Shown in pieces: positions 56,244 to 64,000 of a DNA stretch of 64,000 nt; position 1 is the stretch's first letter; each line of letters opens with the position of its first letter. The notes under the pieces are model-generated. The model was not told the origin of the DNA, did no database searches, and saw only the letters and a program-made list of their open reading frames with translations. Position numbers and translations under genes: made by a program. Origin of the DNA: Comamonadaceae bacterium PBBC1 (GTDB lineage: Bacteria; Pseudomonadota; Gammaproteobacteria; Burkholderiales; Burkholderiaceae_C); assembly GCA_002256145.1 (NCBI GenBank), contig NKIP01000001.1, forward strand, positions 366,735-430,734, written 5' to 3'.

Positions 56244-57332
56244 TCAAACGCTCAACATAGGACCAAGTTCGTCATAGATATCTTGACCTATGCGCGTCAA
56301 CTGGGCGCCAGCGGGGATCCAATCCGGTTGCGGAGCCGCACTGGACGCAGCTATAGGTTTATCGGTCAGTACACACAAGAATGCAGAACTGCCTGGATTG
56401 TCTTTGTCAACGCGTTCTAGGACCACACCTTCCAGTGGCTGAGCGGTGACAATGTCACCACCATATTTGTCCAGAATTTTTAATAAGTCTTCGCGCCAAT
56501 AGAACTCATCAAGTTTATGGAAGGGGCCACTGTATTTTGCACTTTCGATCAATGATCGAACGACCTCGTTTTTGAAGCTATCTAACGTAAGATTTAAAAA
56601 TGCGGCAGTTGCATTTGCATTGAGGATTGGGCCAGGGAAGGCAAGAATGTAGTTAAAAAGCCAGTATCCGAGTCGCGTAGACTGATTTCGAGGTTCCTTT
56701 TCAGTCTTTAGTCCATCGACATTGGCTGCTGGTGCAAAAAAGAAAAAGTTTTGCGCTGTGTAGCCCAAAAAATCTGAGTTCGCAGATGGTCGTCCAAGTG
56801 CTCTGGCTAGAATACCGGCGGGTCCCAGTGATTGTCCCAGGAGTTCGGGCGTCAGCGCATTAAAAAGCTCTTCGAATCCTTCGTTCACAGCGAGTAACCA
56901 ATTGATGATTCCGGTGGTCTCCAGATCGCCTTTCACCATGGTGCCTGGAATCCAGACCGCAGTGGTGCCTTCGTTGGCCAAACGCATAACACCTTCGAAC
57001 TTAGAAATAGCGGTTTGGCTCTGTCTTTTCGTGTAACGACACACGGGTATACCAAGTGTTTGAAAGGCTTGGCGGTACGCCGTTTGCCCTATGCCGTTAC
57101 GGATCTGCGACAAGTCGGTGTCCAGGATCACCAATTTAGTACCCCTACTTTCACAGATTTTTTTTACGCGTGCCAACAGCTGCTCTTCCACTGCAGTGCC
57201 TTCACCGTCGTAGGTATCTTGCAAACCCACGTCAGTTGGCACCACGATTTCAAAACTACTATTTTCTGACTGAGCCAATCCCTGCATTTTCTCGACAAAA
57301 CTTATTTCATCTTCTATCAACAAAATTTTCAT
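56244..57332 (-). CDS. receiver-domain protein with unknown C-terminal region
   Basis: 362 aa. Residues 1-120 look like a response-regulator receiver: MKILLIEDE with acidic pocket Glu7-Asp8, a candidate phosphoacceptor Asp71 in LVILDTDLSQIRNG, and a Lys in RYTKRQS (about 102). A longer than usual insert (about residues 30-60) separates the first strands. Residues 130-362 match no DNA-binding domain I know; they include a NFFFFAPAANVDG stretch. So the output is probably not simple transcription control. It lies 8 bp after the kinase-like gene, its likely partner. Confidence 0.82.
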   Translation of the reverse strand: MKILLIEDEISFVEKMQGLAQSENSSFEIVVPTDVGLQDTYDGEGTAVEEQLLARVKKICESRGTKLVILDTDLSQIRNGIGQTAYRQAFQTLGIPVCRYTKRQSQTAISKFEGVMRLANEGTTAVWIPGTMVKGDLETTGIINWLLAVNEGFEELFNALTPELLGQSLGPAGILARALGRPSANSDFLGYTAQNFFFFAPAANVDGLKTEKEPRNQSTRLGYWLFNYILAFPGPILNANATAAFLNLTLDSFKNEVVRSLIESAKYSGPFHKLDEFYWREDLLKILDKYGGDIVTAQPLEGVVLERVDKDNPGSSAFLCVLTDKPIAASSAAPQPDWIPAGAQLTRIGQDIYDELGPMLSV

Positions 57333-57340
57333 TTAAAACC

Positions 57341-59728
57341 TTAAACTGAATTCTCAAGCGGCAGTGTTAATTTGAATGCGGTCGTATAACCTGGCGGTAC
57401 AACGTCCATCAACTCTATTTTTCCGCTCATTTTTTTTACGACTTCGTTCACAACGCTGAGTCCCAATCCGAGCCCCGTACCAAGAGGATTTTTTTCGTCG
57501 CGCGCTTTTGTTGTGCTGAACAATGGTTCCCAAATTCGAGTGCGCATGTACGGGGGAATCCCGATACCGGTGTCGGCGCAGACTAATATATGGTTTGCGC
57601 CATCGTTTGTCGCATAAATGCGAATTTTTCGAGCGTCCACGGATATTTTGGGGACCAACGCCTTGATAGCATTCGAAACCAAGTTGATGATAATGCCGTT
57701 GTAGGCTGCGACGGGTACGAAAGGGCCGACGAGTTTGCTGTCGATCTCAAGCTCAATGTCGATCGCATGGGCTTGAGCCACAGCACTTAAAGTCTTAAGA
57801 ACTCTGCTTACCTGTCCTTTTGCCTTAAACGATGTCGGCACCGGTTCCCTGGCACGTTCGACAAATACCCGCATGTAATCGAGATACTCTGCCAGGACAA
57901 GCTCATGCTGCTGGATTTCCTGGGCTGCTTTCTTGAGCGCGGGATTCAGGATAGCAAGCTTATTCAAGCCAGCAGCGGCAGAATGCAGGTTATCCATGGC
58001 TTTTTCAAACTCGTGAGTCATGAACCCAGCCATGACTCCCATCATCGCCATGATTTCAAGCGACAGCCGCGCGCTACGTTCGTATTGCGCAGTCTCAGAA
58101 AAACGTAATTCAGCACTTTCCAGTTGCGCAATGACCCGTTTTTGATATGCGGGATTGATCACGGTCGAACTCTTCAGCTCTTGGATTGCAGCAGACAACG
58201 AAGTTCGGGCTTCCTGCTGTTTGCGTGCGTTAGCCGACTCCTCCTCCTGCAACCGCACCTGACGGTCAAAGTGCGCAAGCAATTCAGCTGCAAAACGTGC
58301 TATATGCCAGAGTAAATGGTACGCCCCATTTGACCGTAAAGACTCACGATCCATGTTGGGCTGCAACCAGTCCTGACACTCGTCCTCAAGTTCAGGAGGC
58401 CGCTTACGGGTAGCGATATGGACTCGACCGATCAACTGGGATCCGCGTGCGAGCGCAAGCATTGGATTGCGTGCAGGATCTGCCTTGTCCACGGGCGACA
58501 TGGGATATAAAGCCGGGGTAAAAATAGATTGCCATGATCGCTCATTGGTCGCCTTGCTGGCATCAATGCCAAGCCAGTCGCTACCGGTGTCGGCGTAAGC
58601 ATCCATTGCGAAGTTATTGTCTACGACAGCAAAACTTGCCTTGTCTTTAATCCAACCCTGAGCAACCGTACCATTCACTCCAACGTCTGTAAACGTACCC
58701 TTGCGTTTCGGAAAGAACCGCAGATCAACGAAAACCGGTGAATTGAGTGCCATCGAAACGGGGAGATGTTGGATCGATTCCACTTCTTTCACCAAGCCGC
58801 GTGCGTCTTCCTTTTGCCCATTGGCCGATGTCAATACGTCGGCAGTGAAACCCTGAATGATCTCGTTAATCTGGATTGACTCTTCCGCCAACGGAACGTC
58901 ATGTCCTTTCCAAAATACCTGGTAATCGAGTTGCCCATCTTCATCAACGGACAGCCTTACACGTCCGACATAAGCATCTAAGATCTTCTGCTCGATGGAT
59001 TGAGAGATGCCGTTTTCATCGACTTCATCGGCAAGGCCATCAAATATTACAGAAAACCCAGGATCTCTCGAGGTCTTTGTTGTTGCAGTAACTTGATCGA
59101 AGTGGGGTTTTTCAAGGCCAGCTGCAGGATCCGTCAAGCGCAAGAGATCGGTTTTGAGTGTGGATGGCGAAATTCGCGTTGCCTCCATCCGCAGACCCGT
59201 GATGTGCAATTTGGTTCCCAGGTCGACAGTGCGATCAACCTGGGCCACGCTAAACGGAATTGTTACCGCTGCCATGGAGGGATTGCTGGTGATTAATTTC
59301 CAATCGAACTCCGCGATAAGTTGGGTTCTCACCTTGGTTTTGGGGTCCTCTGCGACAGTAGTCAACGTGACAATGTTGCCAAGGTACCGCGCTGAAAACC
59401 GCCCAACACCTTTCGACCCGGCCATGCGACGGCCAAAAGTTCGGGAAAAGCGCTCTGTGCCTTTGGTTTGTGTACTGATCACCATCCACCTGTGTCGGAA
59501 GTCCTCCTCCGTCATGCCGTGGCCTTCGTCGGTAACCGTGATCGAACTAGGAGTTAGAGTCAAATGGCAGGATGGAGAGTCCGCGTCGTAAGCGTTCTTG
59601 ACCAGTTCGGCCAAAGCAATTTCTGGCTTACTCACTAAGCGTTCGCCAAGTTCCTCCAAGAGAGCAGCGCTAACCTCAAATTGAGCTGACTTTCTTTTTA
59701 CATTCGTAGCGCCGAGAGTTGTAGCCAC
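57341..59728 (-). CDS. dual-GHKL ATPase with histidine-kinase-like C-terminus
   Basis: 795 aa with two ATPase modules. The N-terminal one is Hsp90/MutL/MORC-like: ELVKNAYDAD (residues 41-50), DEGHGM (67-72) and GSKGVGRFSA (104-113). A middle S5-like and linker region follows to about 480, then a coiled coil (about 485-560). A DHp-like helix with MTHEFEKAMDNL (His about 570) precedes a second, classical kinase ATPase: NLVSNAIKAL (about 682), DTGIGIPP (about 719) and GTGLGLGLSVV (about 754). No membrane segment, so cytosolic. GTG 59728 is the start. Probably senses a nucleic-acid state and passes phosphate to the next gene's receiver (inference). Confidence 0.88.
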   Translation of the reverse strand: MATTLGATNVKRKSAQFEVSAALLEELGERLVSKPEIALAELVKNAYDADSPSCHLTLTPSSITVTDEGHGMTEEDFRHRWMVISTQTKGTERFSRTFGRRMAGSKGVGRFSARYLGNIVTLTTVAEDPKTKVRTQLIAEFDWKLITSNPSMAAVTIPFSVAQVDRTVDLGTKLHITGLRMEATRISPSTLKTDLLRLTDPAAGLEKPHFDQVTATTKTSRDPGFSVIFDGLADEVDENGISQSIEQKILDAYVGRVRLSVDEDGQLDYQVFWKGHDVPLAEESIQINEIIQGFTADVLTSANGQKEDARGLVKEVESIQHLPVSMALNSPVFVDLRFFPKRKGTFTDVGVNGTVAQGWIKDKASFAVVDNNFAMDAYADTGSDWLGIDASKATNERSWQSIFTPALYPMSPVDKADPARNPMLALARGSQLIGRVHIATRKRPPELEDECQDWLQPNMDRESLRSNGAYHLLWHIARFAAELLAHFDRQVRLQEEESANARKQQEARTSLSAAIQELKSSTVINPAYQKRVIAQLESAELRFSETAQYERSARLSLEIMAMMGVMAGFMTHEFEKAMDNLHSAAAGLNKLAILNPALKKAAQEIQQHELVLAEYLDYMRVFVERAREPVPTSFKAKGQVSRVLKTLSAVAQAHAIDIELEIDSKLVGPFVPVAAYNGIIINLVSNAIKALVPKISVDARKIRIYATNDGANHILVCADTGIGIPPYMRTRIWEPLFSTTKARDEKNPLGTGLGLGLSVVNEVVKKMSGKIELMDVVPPGYTTAFKLTLPLENSV

Positions 59729-59746
59729 AAGTTCCCCACGTAGTAT

Positions 59747-61048
59747 TTAGGAGTTCAATTGTGCCAGCACAGTGTTCAATTGCCGGACCTCTACTTTTTT
59801 TAAGTTATTGGAGTGGCTAACAACGCATTGCTCAAAATCGAATACCCGCAATTTTTCAGCAACCTGCTGCGGCAACTTTTTTTCTGTCGACACGATTCCA
59901 TAAACAGAACCAACAGCAATCGCGCCAATCGTGTTGACAAGTGACTTAGGCGTCTTGCCCACGAAGCCAGACGCCATAAGCAATGCTGGCTTAGGGTGTG
60001 GACGGTAAAGCCACCATATCTTTCGCACGGTGCAAGTGGAGTATTGCTTCCAGCGGTCCCCCACGCTATCAAGGTAAAACCGCAGCTCACTCGATATTTT
60101 TTCGAGGTCACTTCGAATCAACCAGCAGCGTTTGCTTGCAGTCACAAAATATCTATTGAATGCGTCTGCATCCAGTCGTCGGAGGTCACTCGGGACTGCA
60201 CGCAGGCTCGTCACACACGGTACTACATCCCGTCTTTTTTTAAGCGAAAATTGTAGGCGTTCTTCTTCAGTAAGGACAAAGATGTCTTGTCCACCAGGAC
60301 TGAGGCCCCGAAGTCCAAACAAACTTCCCTGACGATTTTCGTATGAAAGCACTTCTGTGGCGTGGCCGGAAGGCTGCTCGAACTCCTTAATTTGCCCATC
60401 CTTTCCGATTTCGGCAAAAGACCACTTACTGTTGTGGCTAGATTTATCGATTACGGTAACTGAGGCGGTGGTCAGCACCCTAGGAAAGATGTCCGTGTTG
60501 AAGCGGTACACCGTAACATCCCACTTGTTGTGATCGATGTAATCCCTAAGGGGACTTGCGCTTGGTCGGCTAACCCATTCGAACGGAATTACTTGCACGA
60601 CGAGGCCGTTTTTGTGCGTCCGCAGTAAGGCCAGCATGAGAAACAGGACAAACACGTTGCCACTTTGTTTGAGCTTCACTCCGGACTCAAGGGCAATCTG
60701 ATGTAACACCTTAGCGCGCCACTCAGGATCTAAATGATGGTGGCGGATATAAGGCGGATTGCCAATGCAAAGATCGAACCCGGCCCCCTTCCACACCATC
60801 GCATCGGCAACCACAACCTTAGCCTTGTCAGGCAGTCTCAATCCTGCCACCTTGGTTTTGTCCATTTCCACGCCGGTGTACTCATCGTATACGGACGAAT
60901 TCTTGGCGAAACGTGCGTCTCCCGCGCCAAAGTCGATGACGCTGGTAAACCTTCCATTTGCCCGCTTAGCGCAAGCCAATCTCCACACGAGGTCAACAAT
61001 TTCATGGGGCGTCTCGACTTGGCAATTCCGCAAATGCTCATTTTTCAT
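59747..61048 (-). CDS. N6-adenine-type DNA methyltransferase (Eco57I/TaqI-like)
   Basis: 433 aa, gamma-class layout: SAM motif VIDFGAGDARF (about residues 37-47) before the catalytic IGNPPYIRHH (about 95-104). VETPHEIVDL near the N-terminus is the usual motif X. The C-terminal 200 residues would be the target-recognition part. No nuclease domain is fused to it. The start codon ATG 61048 overlaps the stop of a 46-codon ORF (ATGA), and the GHKL gene starts 18 bp after its stop. It leads the operon's large genes. Confidence 0.9.
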   Translation of the reverse strand: MKNEHLRNCQVETPHEIVDLVWRLACAKRANGRFTSVIDFGAGDARFAKNSSVYDEYTGVEMDKTKVAGLRLPDKAKVVVADAMVWKGAGFDLCIGNPPYIRHHHLDPEWRAKVLHQIALESGVKLKQSGNVFVLFLMLALLRTHKNGLVVQVIPFEWVSRPSASPLRDYIDHNKWDVTVYRFNTDIFPRVLTTASVTVIDKSSHNSKWSFAEIGKDGQIKEFEQPSGHATEVLSYENRQGSLFGLRGLSPGGQDIFVLTEEERLQFSLKKRRDVVPCVTSLRAVPSDLRRLDADAFNRYFVTASKRCWLIRSDLEKISSELRFYLDSVGDRWKQYSTCTVRKIWWLYRPHPKPALLMASGFVGKTPKSLVNTIGAIAVGSVYGIVSTEKKLPQQVAEKLRVFDFEQCVVSHSNNLKKVEVRQLNTVLAQLNS

Positions 61049-61185
61049 AATGCACTCTCGAAGTTCAGCAGAAAATTGCTGCCCTCTTGAAAGTTCACAG
61101 GTGAGCCTTGGAACACCTCTGGTACCCCATATGACGACTCACTAGATTTGTTATTTTTCTTCAGTATCAGCTGGGTCTCGGACAT
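61045..61185 (-). CDS. small ORF (46 aa) at the head of the methyltransferase operon
   Basis: ATG 61185 to TGA 61045, coding for a 46-residue, Ser/Asn-rich protein starting MSETQLILKKNNKSSESSYG and ending NFLLNFESAL. The stop overlaps the methyltransferase ATG as ATGA, as is usual for translational coupling, and GAGG lies 10 bases upstream of the ATG. No family recognised. It may be a leader that couples translation, a small subunit, or a regulator. Confidence 0.6.
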   Translation of the reverse strand: MSETQLILKKNNKSSESSYGVPEVFQGSPVNFQEGSNFLLNFESAL

Positions 61186-61335
61186 CAATACGGCGCCTCG
61201 GCGATTAATGAAATAGAAAAAGCTATCTGCACTATGAGATCAATAGTGAAAAGCTAAAAAAGGCTAAAGATTTATTTTTCAATTTCAAGTTAGGCGTTCA
61301 TTTTAGCTAAACACCAGCCATCGGCAGAATAAGCA
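61186..61335. other. AT-rich intergenic region between glmS 3' end and methyltransferase operon
   Basis: 150 bp containing the promoter of the minus-strand operon and the glmS 3' flank. A TGTTTAGCTAAAATG sequence begins on the minus strand at 61313, 22 bp beyond the glmS stop, near where Tn7-type elements insert. No convincing terminator hairpin for glmS was found. Confidence 0.4.
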
Positions 61336-63198
61336 TCATTCAACAGTCACCGACTTCGCCAAATTCCTCGGCTTGTCCACATCCGTCCCCCGCGCACAAG
61401 CGGTGTGATAGCTGAGCAACTGCAGCGGCACCACATGCAGGATGGGTGACAGCACACCATAGTGCTCGGGCATGCGAATCACGTTGACGCCTTCGCTGCT
61501 CTCGATCTTCGTATCGCCGTCGGCCAGCACATACAACACGCCGCCACGGGCGCGCACTTCTTGCATATTGCTCTTCAGCTTTTCCAGCAACTGGTCATTA
61601 GGGGCCACCGTCACCACGGGCATGGCGCTGGTCACCAGCGCAAGCGGGCCGTGTTTCAGTTCGCCTGCCGCATAGGCTTCGGCGTGGATGTAGGTGATTT
61701 CTTTGAGCTTGAGCGCGCCTTCCAGGGCAATCGGGTAATGCGTGCCCCGGCCCAAGAACAGTGCGTTTTCTTTGCTCGCGAATTCTTCGGCCCAGCTGAT
61801 GATTTGCGGCTCCAGCGCCAGCACGGCTTGCAGCGCGGCGGGCAGGTGGCGCATGGCTTTGATGTGCCCGGCTTCTTCTTCGTCAGACAGTCGGCCTTTG
61901 GTCTGTGCCAGCGCCAGCGTCAGCAAGAACAAGCCTGCCAGTTGGGTGGTGAAGGCCTTGGTGGAGGCAACACCGATCTCGGCCCCGGCGCGGGTCACAT
62001 AAGCGTGTTTGCATTCACGCACCATGGCGCTGGTGGACACGTTGCAAATGGTCAGCGTGTGTGTCATGCCCAGGCTTTGCGCGTGGCGCAGCGCGGCCAG
62101 GGTGTCGGCAGTCTCGCCGCTTTGGGTGATGGTGACGATCAGCGTGTTGGGGTTGGGCACCGATTCGCGATAGCGGTATTCGCTGGCGATTTCCACCTGG
62201 CAGGGCACTTTGGCGATCGACTCGATCCAGTATTTGGCCACGCAGCCGCTGTAATAGCTGGTGCCGCAGGCCAGGATCAACACGTTGTCAATCGCCTTGA
62301 AGGTGGAATATGCGCCGTCGCCAAACAGCTCGGGCGTGATGCCTTCCACGCCTTCGAGCGTGTCGGCAATGGCACGCGGCTGCTCGAAGATTTCCTTTTG
62401 CATGTAGTGGCGATACGGGCCCAGTTCGGCCGCGCCACTGTGCGCGTGCACGGTCTTCACGGCGCGGGTCACGGCCTTGTGCTCACGGTCCACCACCCAG
62501 TATTTGCCCAGCTGGATGTCGACCACGTCGCCCTCTTCCAGGTACACAATCTGGTCGGTCACGCCCGCCAGGGCCATCGCGTCGCTGGCCAAAAAGGTTT
62601 CGCCCTGGCCCACGCCCAAAATCAGTGGCGAACCGGCGCGAGCGCCGATGACCCGCTGCGGCTCGTCTTTGTGGAACACGGCAATCGCGTACGCGCCATG
62701 CAGCTGGCGGATGGCGGTTTTGACGGCTTCAAAAATGTCGCCGTCGTACACGCTGTCCACCAAGTGGGCAATGACTTCGGTGTCGGTCTGGCTGCTGAAG
62801 ACATAGCCCTTGGCCTGCAGGGCGGCGCGCAATTCTTCGTGGTTTTCGATGATGCCGTTGTGCACCAGCGCGACCTTGCCGGGTTTGGTGTCTGCTGCGC
62901 CTGTGCCGTGGCTGAAGTGCGGGTGCGCGTTGTGCACAGCGGGCGCGCCGTGCGTGGCCCAACGGGTGTGGGCAATGCCGGTGCCGCCTTCGATATGGTC
63001 GGCGATGACCTGGTCCATGAGTTCGGCCACACGCGAGGTGCTGCGGGCGCGTTGCAGGCCACCTGTGCCGCCGCTCAGGCTGGCCGCATGAACGGCCACG
63101 CCGCAGGAGTCATAACCCCGGTATTCGAGCCGTTGCAGGCCTTGCACGAGGATGGGAACGATGTTGCGGGAAGAAACGGCGCCGACGATGCCACACAT
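61336..63198 (-). CDS. glmS: glutamine--fructose-6-phosphate aminotransferase GlmS
   Basis: Makes glucosamine-6-phosphate for peptidoglycan and LPS, 620 aa. The N-terminal nucleophile Cys2 is in [26 protein letters not shown] follows, and the two SIS isomerase domains show CGTSYYSG and [14 protein letters not shown]; the C-terminus ends [12 protein letters not shown], the signature that attTn7 overlaps in other bacteria. A short extra loop (about residues 41-50, [10 protein letters not shown]) lies in the glutaminase domain. Confidence 0.98.
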   Translation of the reverse strand: MCGIVGAVSSRNIVPILVQGLQRLEYRGYDSCGVAVHAASLSGGTGGLQRARSTSRVAELMDQVIADHIEGGTGIAHTRWATHGAPAVHNAHPHFSHGTGAADTKPGKVALVHNGIIENHEELRAALQAKGYVFSSQTDTEVIAHLVDSVYDGDIFEAVKTAIRQLHGAYAIAVFHKDEPQRVIGARAGSPLILGVGQGETFLASDAMALAGVTDQIVYLEEGDVVDIQLGKYWVVDREHKAVTRAVKTVHAHSGAAELGPYRHYMQKEIFEQPRAIADTLEGVEGITPELFGDGAYSTFKAIDNVLILACGTSYYSGCVAKYWIESIAKVPCQVEIASEYRYRESVPNPNTLIVTITQSGETADTLAALRHAQSLGMTHTLTICNVSTSAMVRECKHAYVTRAGAEIGVASTKAFTTQLAGLFLLTLALAQTKGRLSDEEEAGHIKAMRHLPAALQAVLALEPQIISWAEEFASKENALFLGRGTHYPIALEGALKLKEITYIHAEAYAAGELKHGPLALVTSAMPVVTVAPNDQLLEKLKSNMQEVRARGGVLYVLADGDTKIESSEGVNVIRMPEHYGVLSPILHVVPLQLLSYHTACARGTDVDKPRNLAKSVTVE

Positions 63199-63287
63199 GT
63201 TGAAGCTCCTGAATGAGGTGTTTGGATCAAACTGGGGCGATGTTAGGCTTTAACCAAAGAAATTTCAGTTCAATATTTACCATTAAT

Positions 63288-63316
63288 TTGACTTTAATTT
63301 CACTGCAATTTACAGT
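63288..63316 (+). promoter_or_regulatory. candidate sigma-70 promoter of the Lrp-type gene
   Basis: TTGACT (63288-63293) and TACAGT (63311-63316) are exactly 17 bp apart, 30 bp before ATG 63346. Around it the DNA is AT-rich with AATATT-containing inverted stretches (63271-63336) that could bind the Lrp-type protein itself and affect the divergent glmS. Confidence 0.6.
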
Positions 63317-63345
63317 TGAAACAATATTCAATTAATTGCACATAA

Positions 63346-63840
63346 ATGGAACAAAATTTACTCGATACCATTGACCTGCAACTGCTGGACGCCCTGCAGC
63401 GTGATGCCAGCATCAGCAATGTGGCACTGGCCGAGCGGGTGAACGTGTCGCCCCCCACTTGCCTGCGCCGGGTCAAGCGGCTGACCGATGGTGGCTGGAT
63501 CGAGCGTCAGGTGGCGGTGCTGAGCACCGACAAACTGGCCGCCAGCTTGGGCCACGGCCTGAACGCCCTGGTCGAGGTGTCGCTGGACCGCCAAGGCAGC
63601 GAACACCTGGACGCCTTTGAAGCCCGCGCTGTGGCACACGACGCCGTGCAGCAGTGCTGGCGCGTGTCGCCCGGCCCCGACTTCATGCTGGTGGTGCAGG
63701 CCCGCGACATGCCGCACTACCTGGCGATCAGCCAAACCCTGTTCACGCAAGACGCGAATGTGCGCAACGTGAAAGCGTTTTTTGCGACCAAGCGGGCTAA
63801 ATTCACAACGGCTTGGCCTGTATTCCCGATCGCTCATTGA
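63346..63840 (+). CDS. Lrp/AsnC family transcriptional regulator
   Basis: 164 aa. The N-terminal HTH is DLQLLDALQRDASISNVALAERVNVSPPTCLRRVKRL (residues about 10-46) and the C-terminal RAM ligand-binding domain follows, with VSPGPDFMLVVQARD (about 107-121). ATG 63346. It is divergent from glmS with a 147-bp shared promoter region. The target genes are not known. Confidence 0.94.
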   Translation: MEQNLLDTIDLQLLDALQRDASISNVALAERVNVSPPTCLRRVKRLTDGGWIERQVAVLSTDKLAASLGHGLNALVEVSLDRQGSEHLDAFEARAVAHDAVQQCWRVSPGPDFMLVVQARDMPHYLAISQTLFTQDANVRNVKAFFATKRAKFTTAWPVFPIAH

Positions 63841-63875
63841 TCCGACTCGGTGAAGTTGGCATGAACACTTATTTG

Positions 63876-64000
63876 ATAGGGGTAGGAAAGGCCAAGGCCT
63901 CCCCTCCCTCCGAACCGTGCGTGCAGTTTTCCCGCACACGGCTCTCCAGTCAGTGGTTTCCTCATCGGGATTGGCTCGCTTGCATTCGGGCCTGCGTCAT
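63876..64000 (-). mobile_element. group II intron 3' part (domains V and VI), continuing past the window end
   Basis: On the minus strand, GAGCCGTGTGCGGGAAAACT then GCACGCACGGTTC (63944-63912) forms the 33-nt domain V hairpin with the AGC catalytic bases and GAAA-type loop. It is followed by domain VI (GGGAGGGGAGGCC/GGCC...CCTACCCC, about 63908-63878) with an unpaired A, and the intron should end at CCTAT near 63876. The 5' part and reverse transcriptase would lie beyond 64000. It sits 36 bp downstream of the Lrp-type gene. Confidence 0.85.

Noticed and set aside
61290..61313. Tn7-type transposon end after glmS
   Set aside because: Only the TGT start and the position fit. I could not find repeated binding sites, a matching second end or tns genes, so it is not annotated as an element.
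61462..63216. 584-codon open frame on the plus strand
   Set aside because: Antisense to glmS, which is complete and certain.

Overview
The window is a 64 kb chromosomal segment of a betaproteobacterium, most likely Burkholderiales and probably Comamonadaceae. This rests on a complete Gram-negative division/cell-wall (dcw) cluster, the betaproteobacterial style of DksA, MurD and RNase P RNA, and an overall GC-rich codon use. No rRNA or tRNA gene was found.

Layout. (1) 1-5507, plus strand: the end of a catabolic operon with an ABC transporter permease (cut by the window edge), its ATPase, a polysaccharide-deacetylase/allantoinase-like enzyme, an SDR, an enoyl-CoA hydratase and an MmgE/PrpD protein. 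It converges on an amidase and a DMT-type exporter (5517-7742, minus). (2) 7886-26601, minus: the dcw cluster in the order mraZ-rsmH-ftsL-ftsI-murE-murF-mraY-murD-ftsW-murG-murC-ddl-ftsQ-ftsA-ftsZ-lpxC. Most stop and start codons overlap, and four direct 10-bp repeats that look like a MraZ operator lie ahead of mraZ. (3) 26947-32118, minus: dksA with a very long N-terminal extension, a zinc-type G3E GTPase, and dapF-DUF484-xerC. (4) 32168-35227, plus: a NUDIX/metallo-beta-lactamase fusion, a degenerate RsuA-type pseudouridine synthase and a cysteine-free Rrf2 regulator. (5) 35291-36667: rnpB (minus) and cysK (plus). (6) 36687-40357, minus: ethanolamine permease and ethanolamine ammonia-lyase eutB-eutC. 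(7) 40682-47637: an FAD-dependent oxidoreductase, two adjacent LuxR-type response regulators (one with a dead receiver), a VF530-type protein, a SET-domain protein, a glutamine amidotransferase and a second amidase.

(8) 47733-61185 is an accessory defence island between this amidase and the 3' end of glmS. Its left part (plus) has a 5'-truncated fic remnant, an AlbA/Schlafen-type ATP-binding protein and a type III restriction-modification pair (mod, res). Next come a small, possibly truncated gene and about 700 bp of repeat-rich non-coding DNA. Its right part (minus) is a tight operon: a 46-codon ORF, an N6-adenine-type DNA methyltransferase, a 795-aa protein with two GHKL ATPase modules and a histidine-kinase-like core, a receiver-domain protein with an unknown C-terminal region, and a protein of unknown family. 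This last operon is the best candidate for an undescribed system: a DNA methyltransferase joined to a phosphorelay-like pair.

(9) 61336-63840: glmS and a divergent Lrp/AsnC regulator. The right edge (63876-64000) holds domains V and VI of a group II intron whose body continues outside the window.
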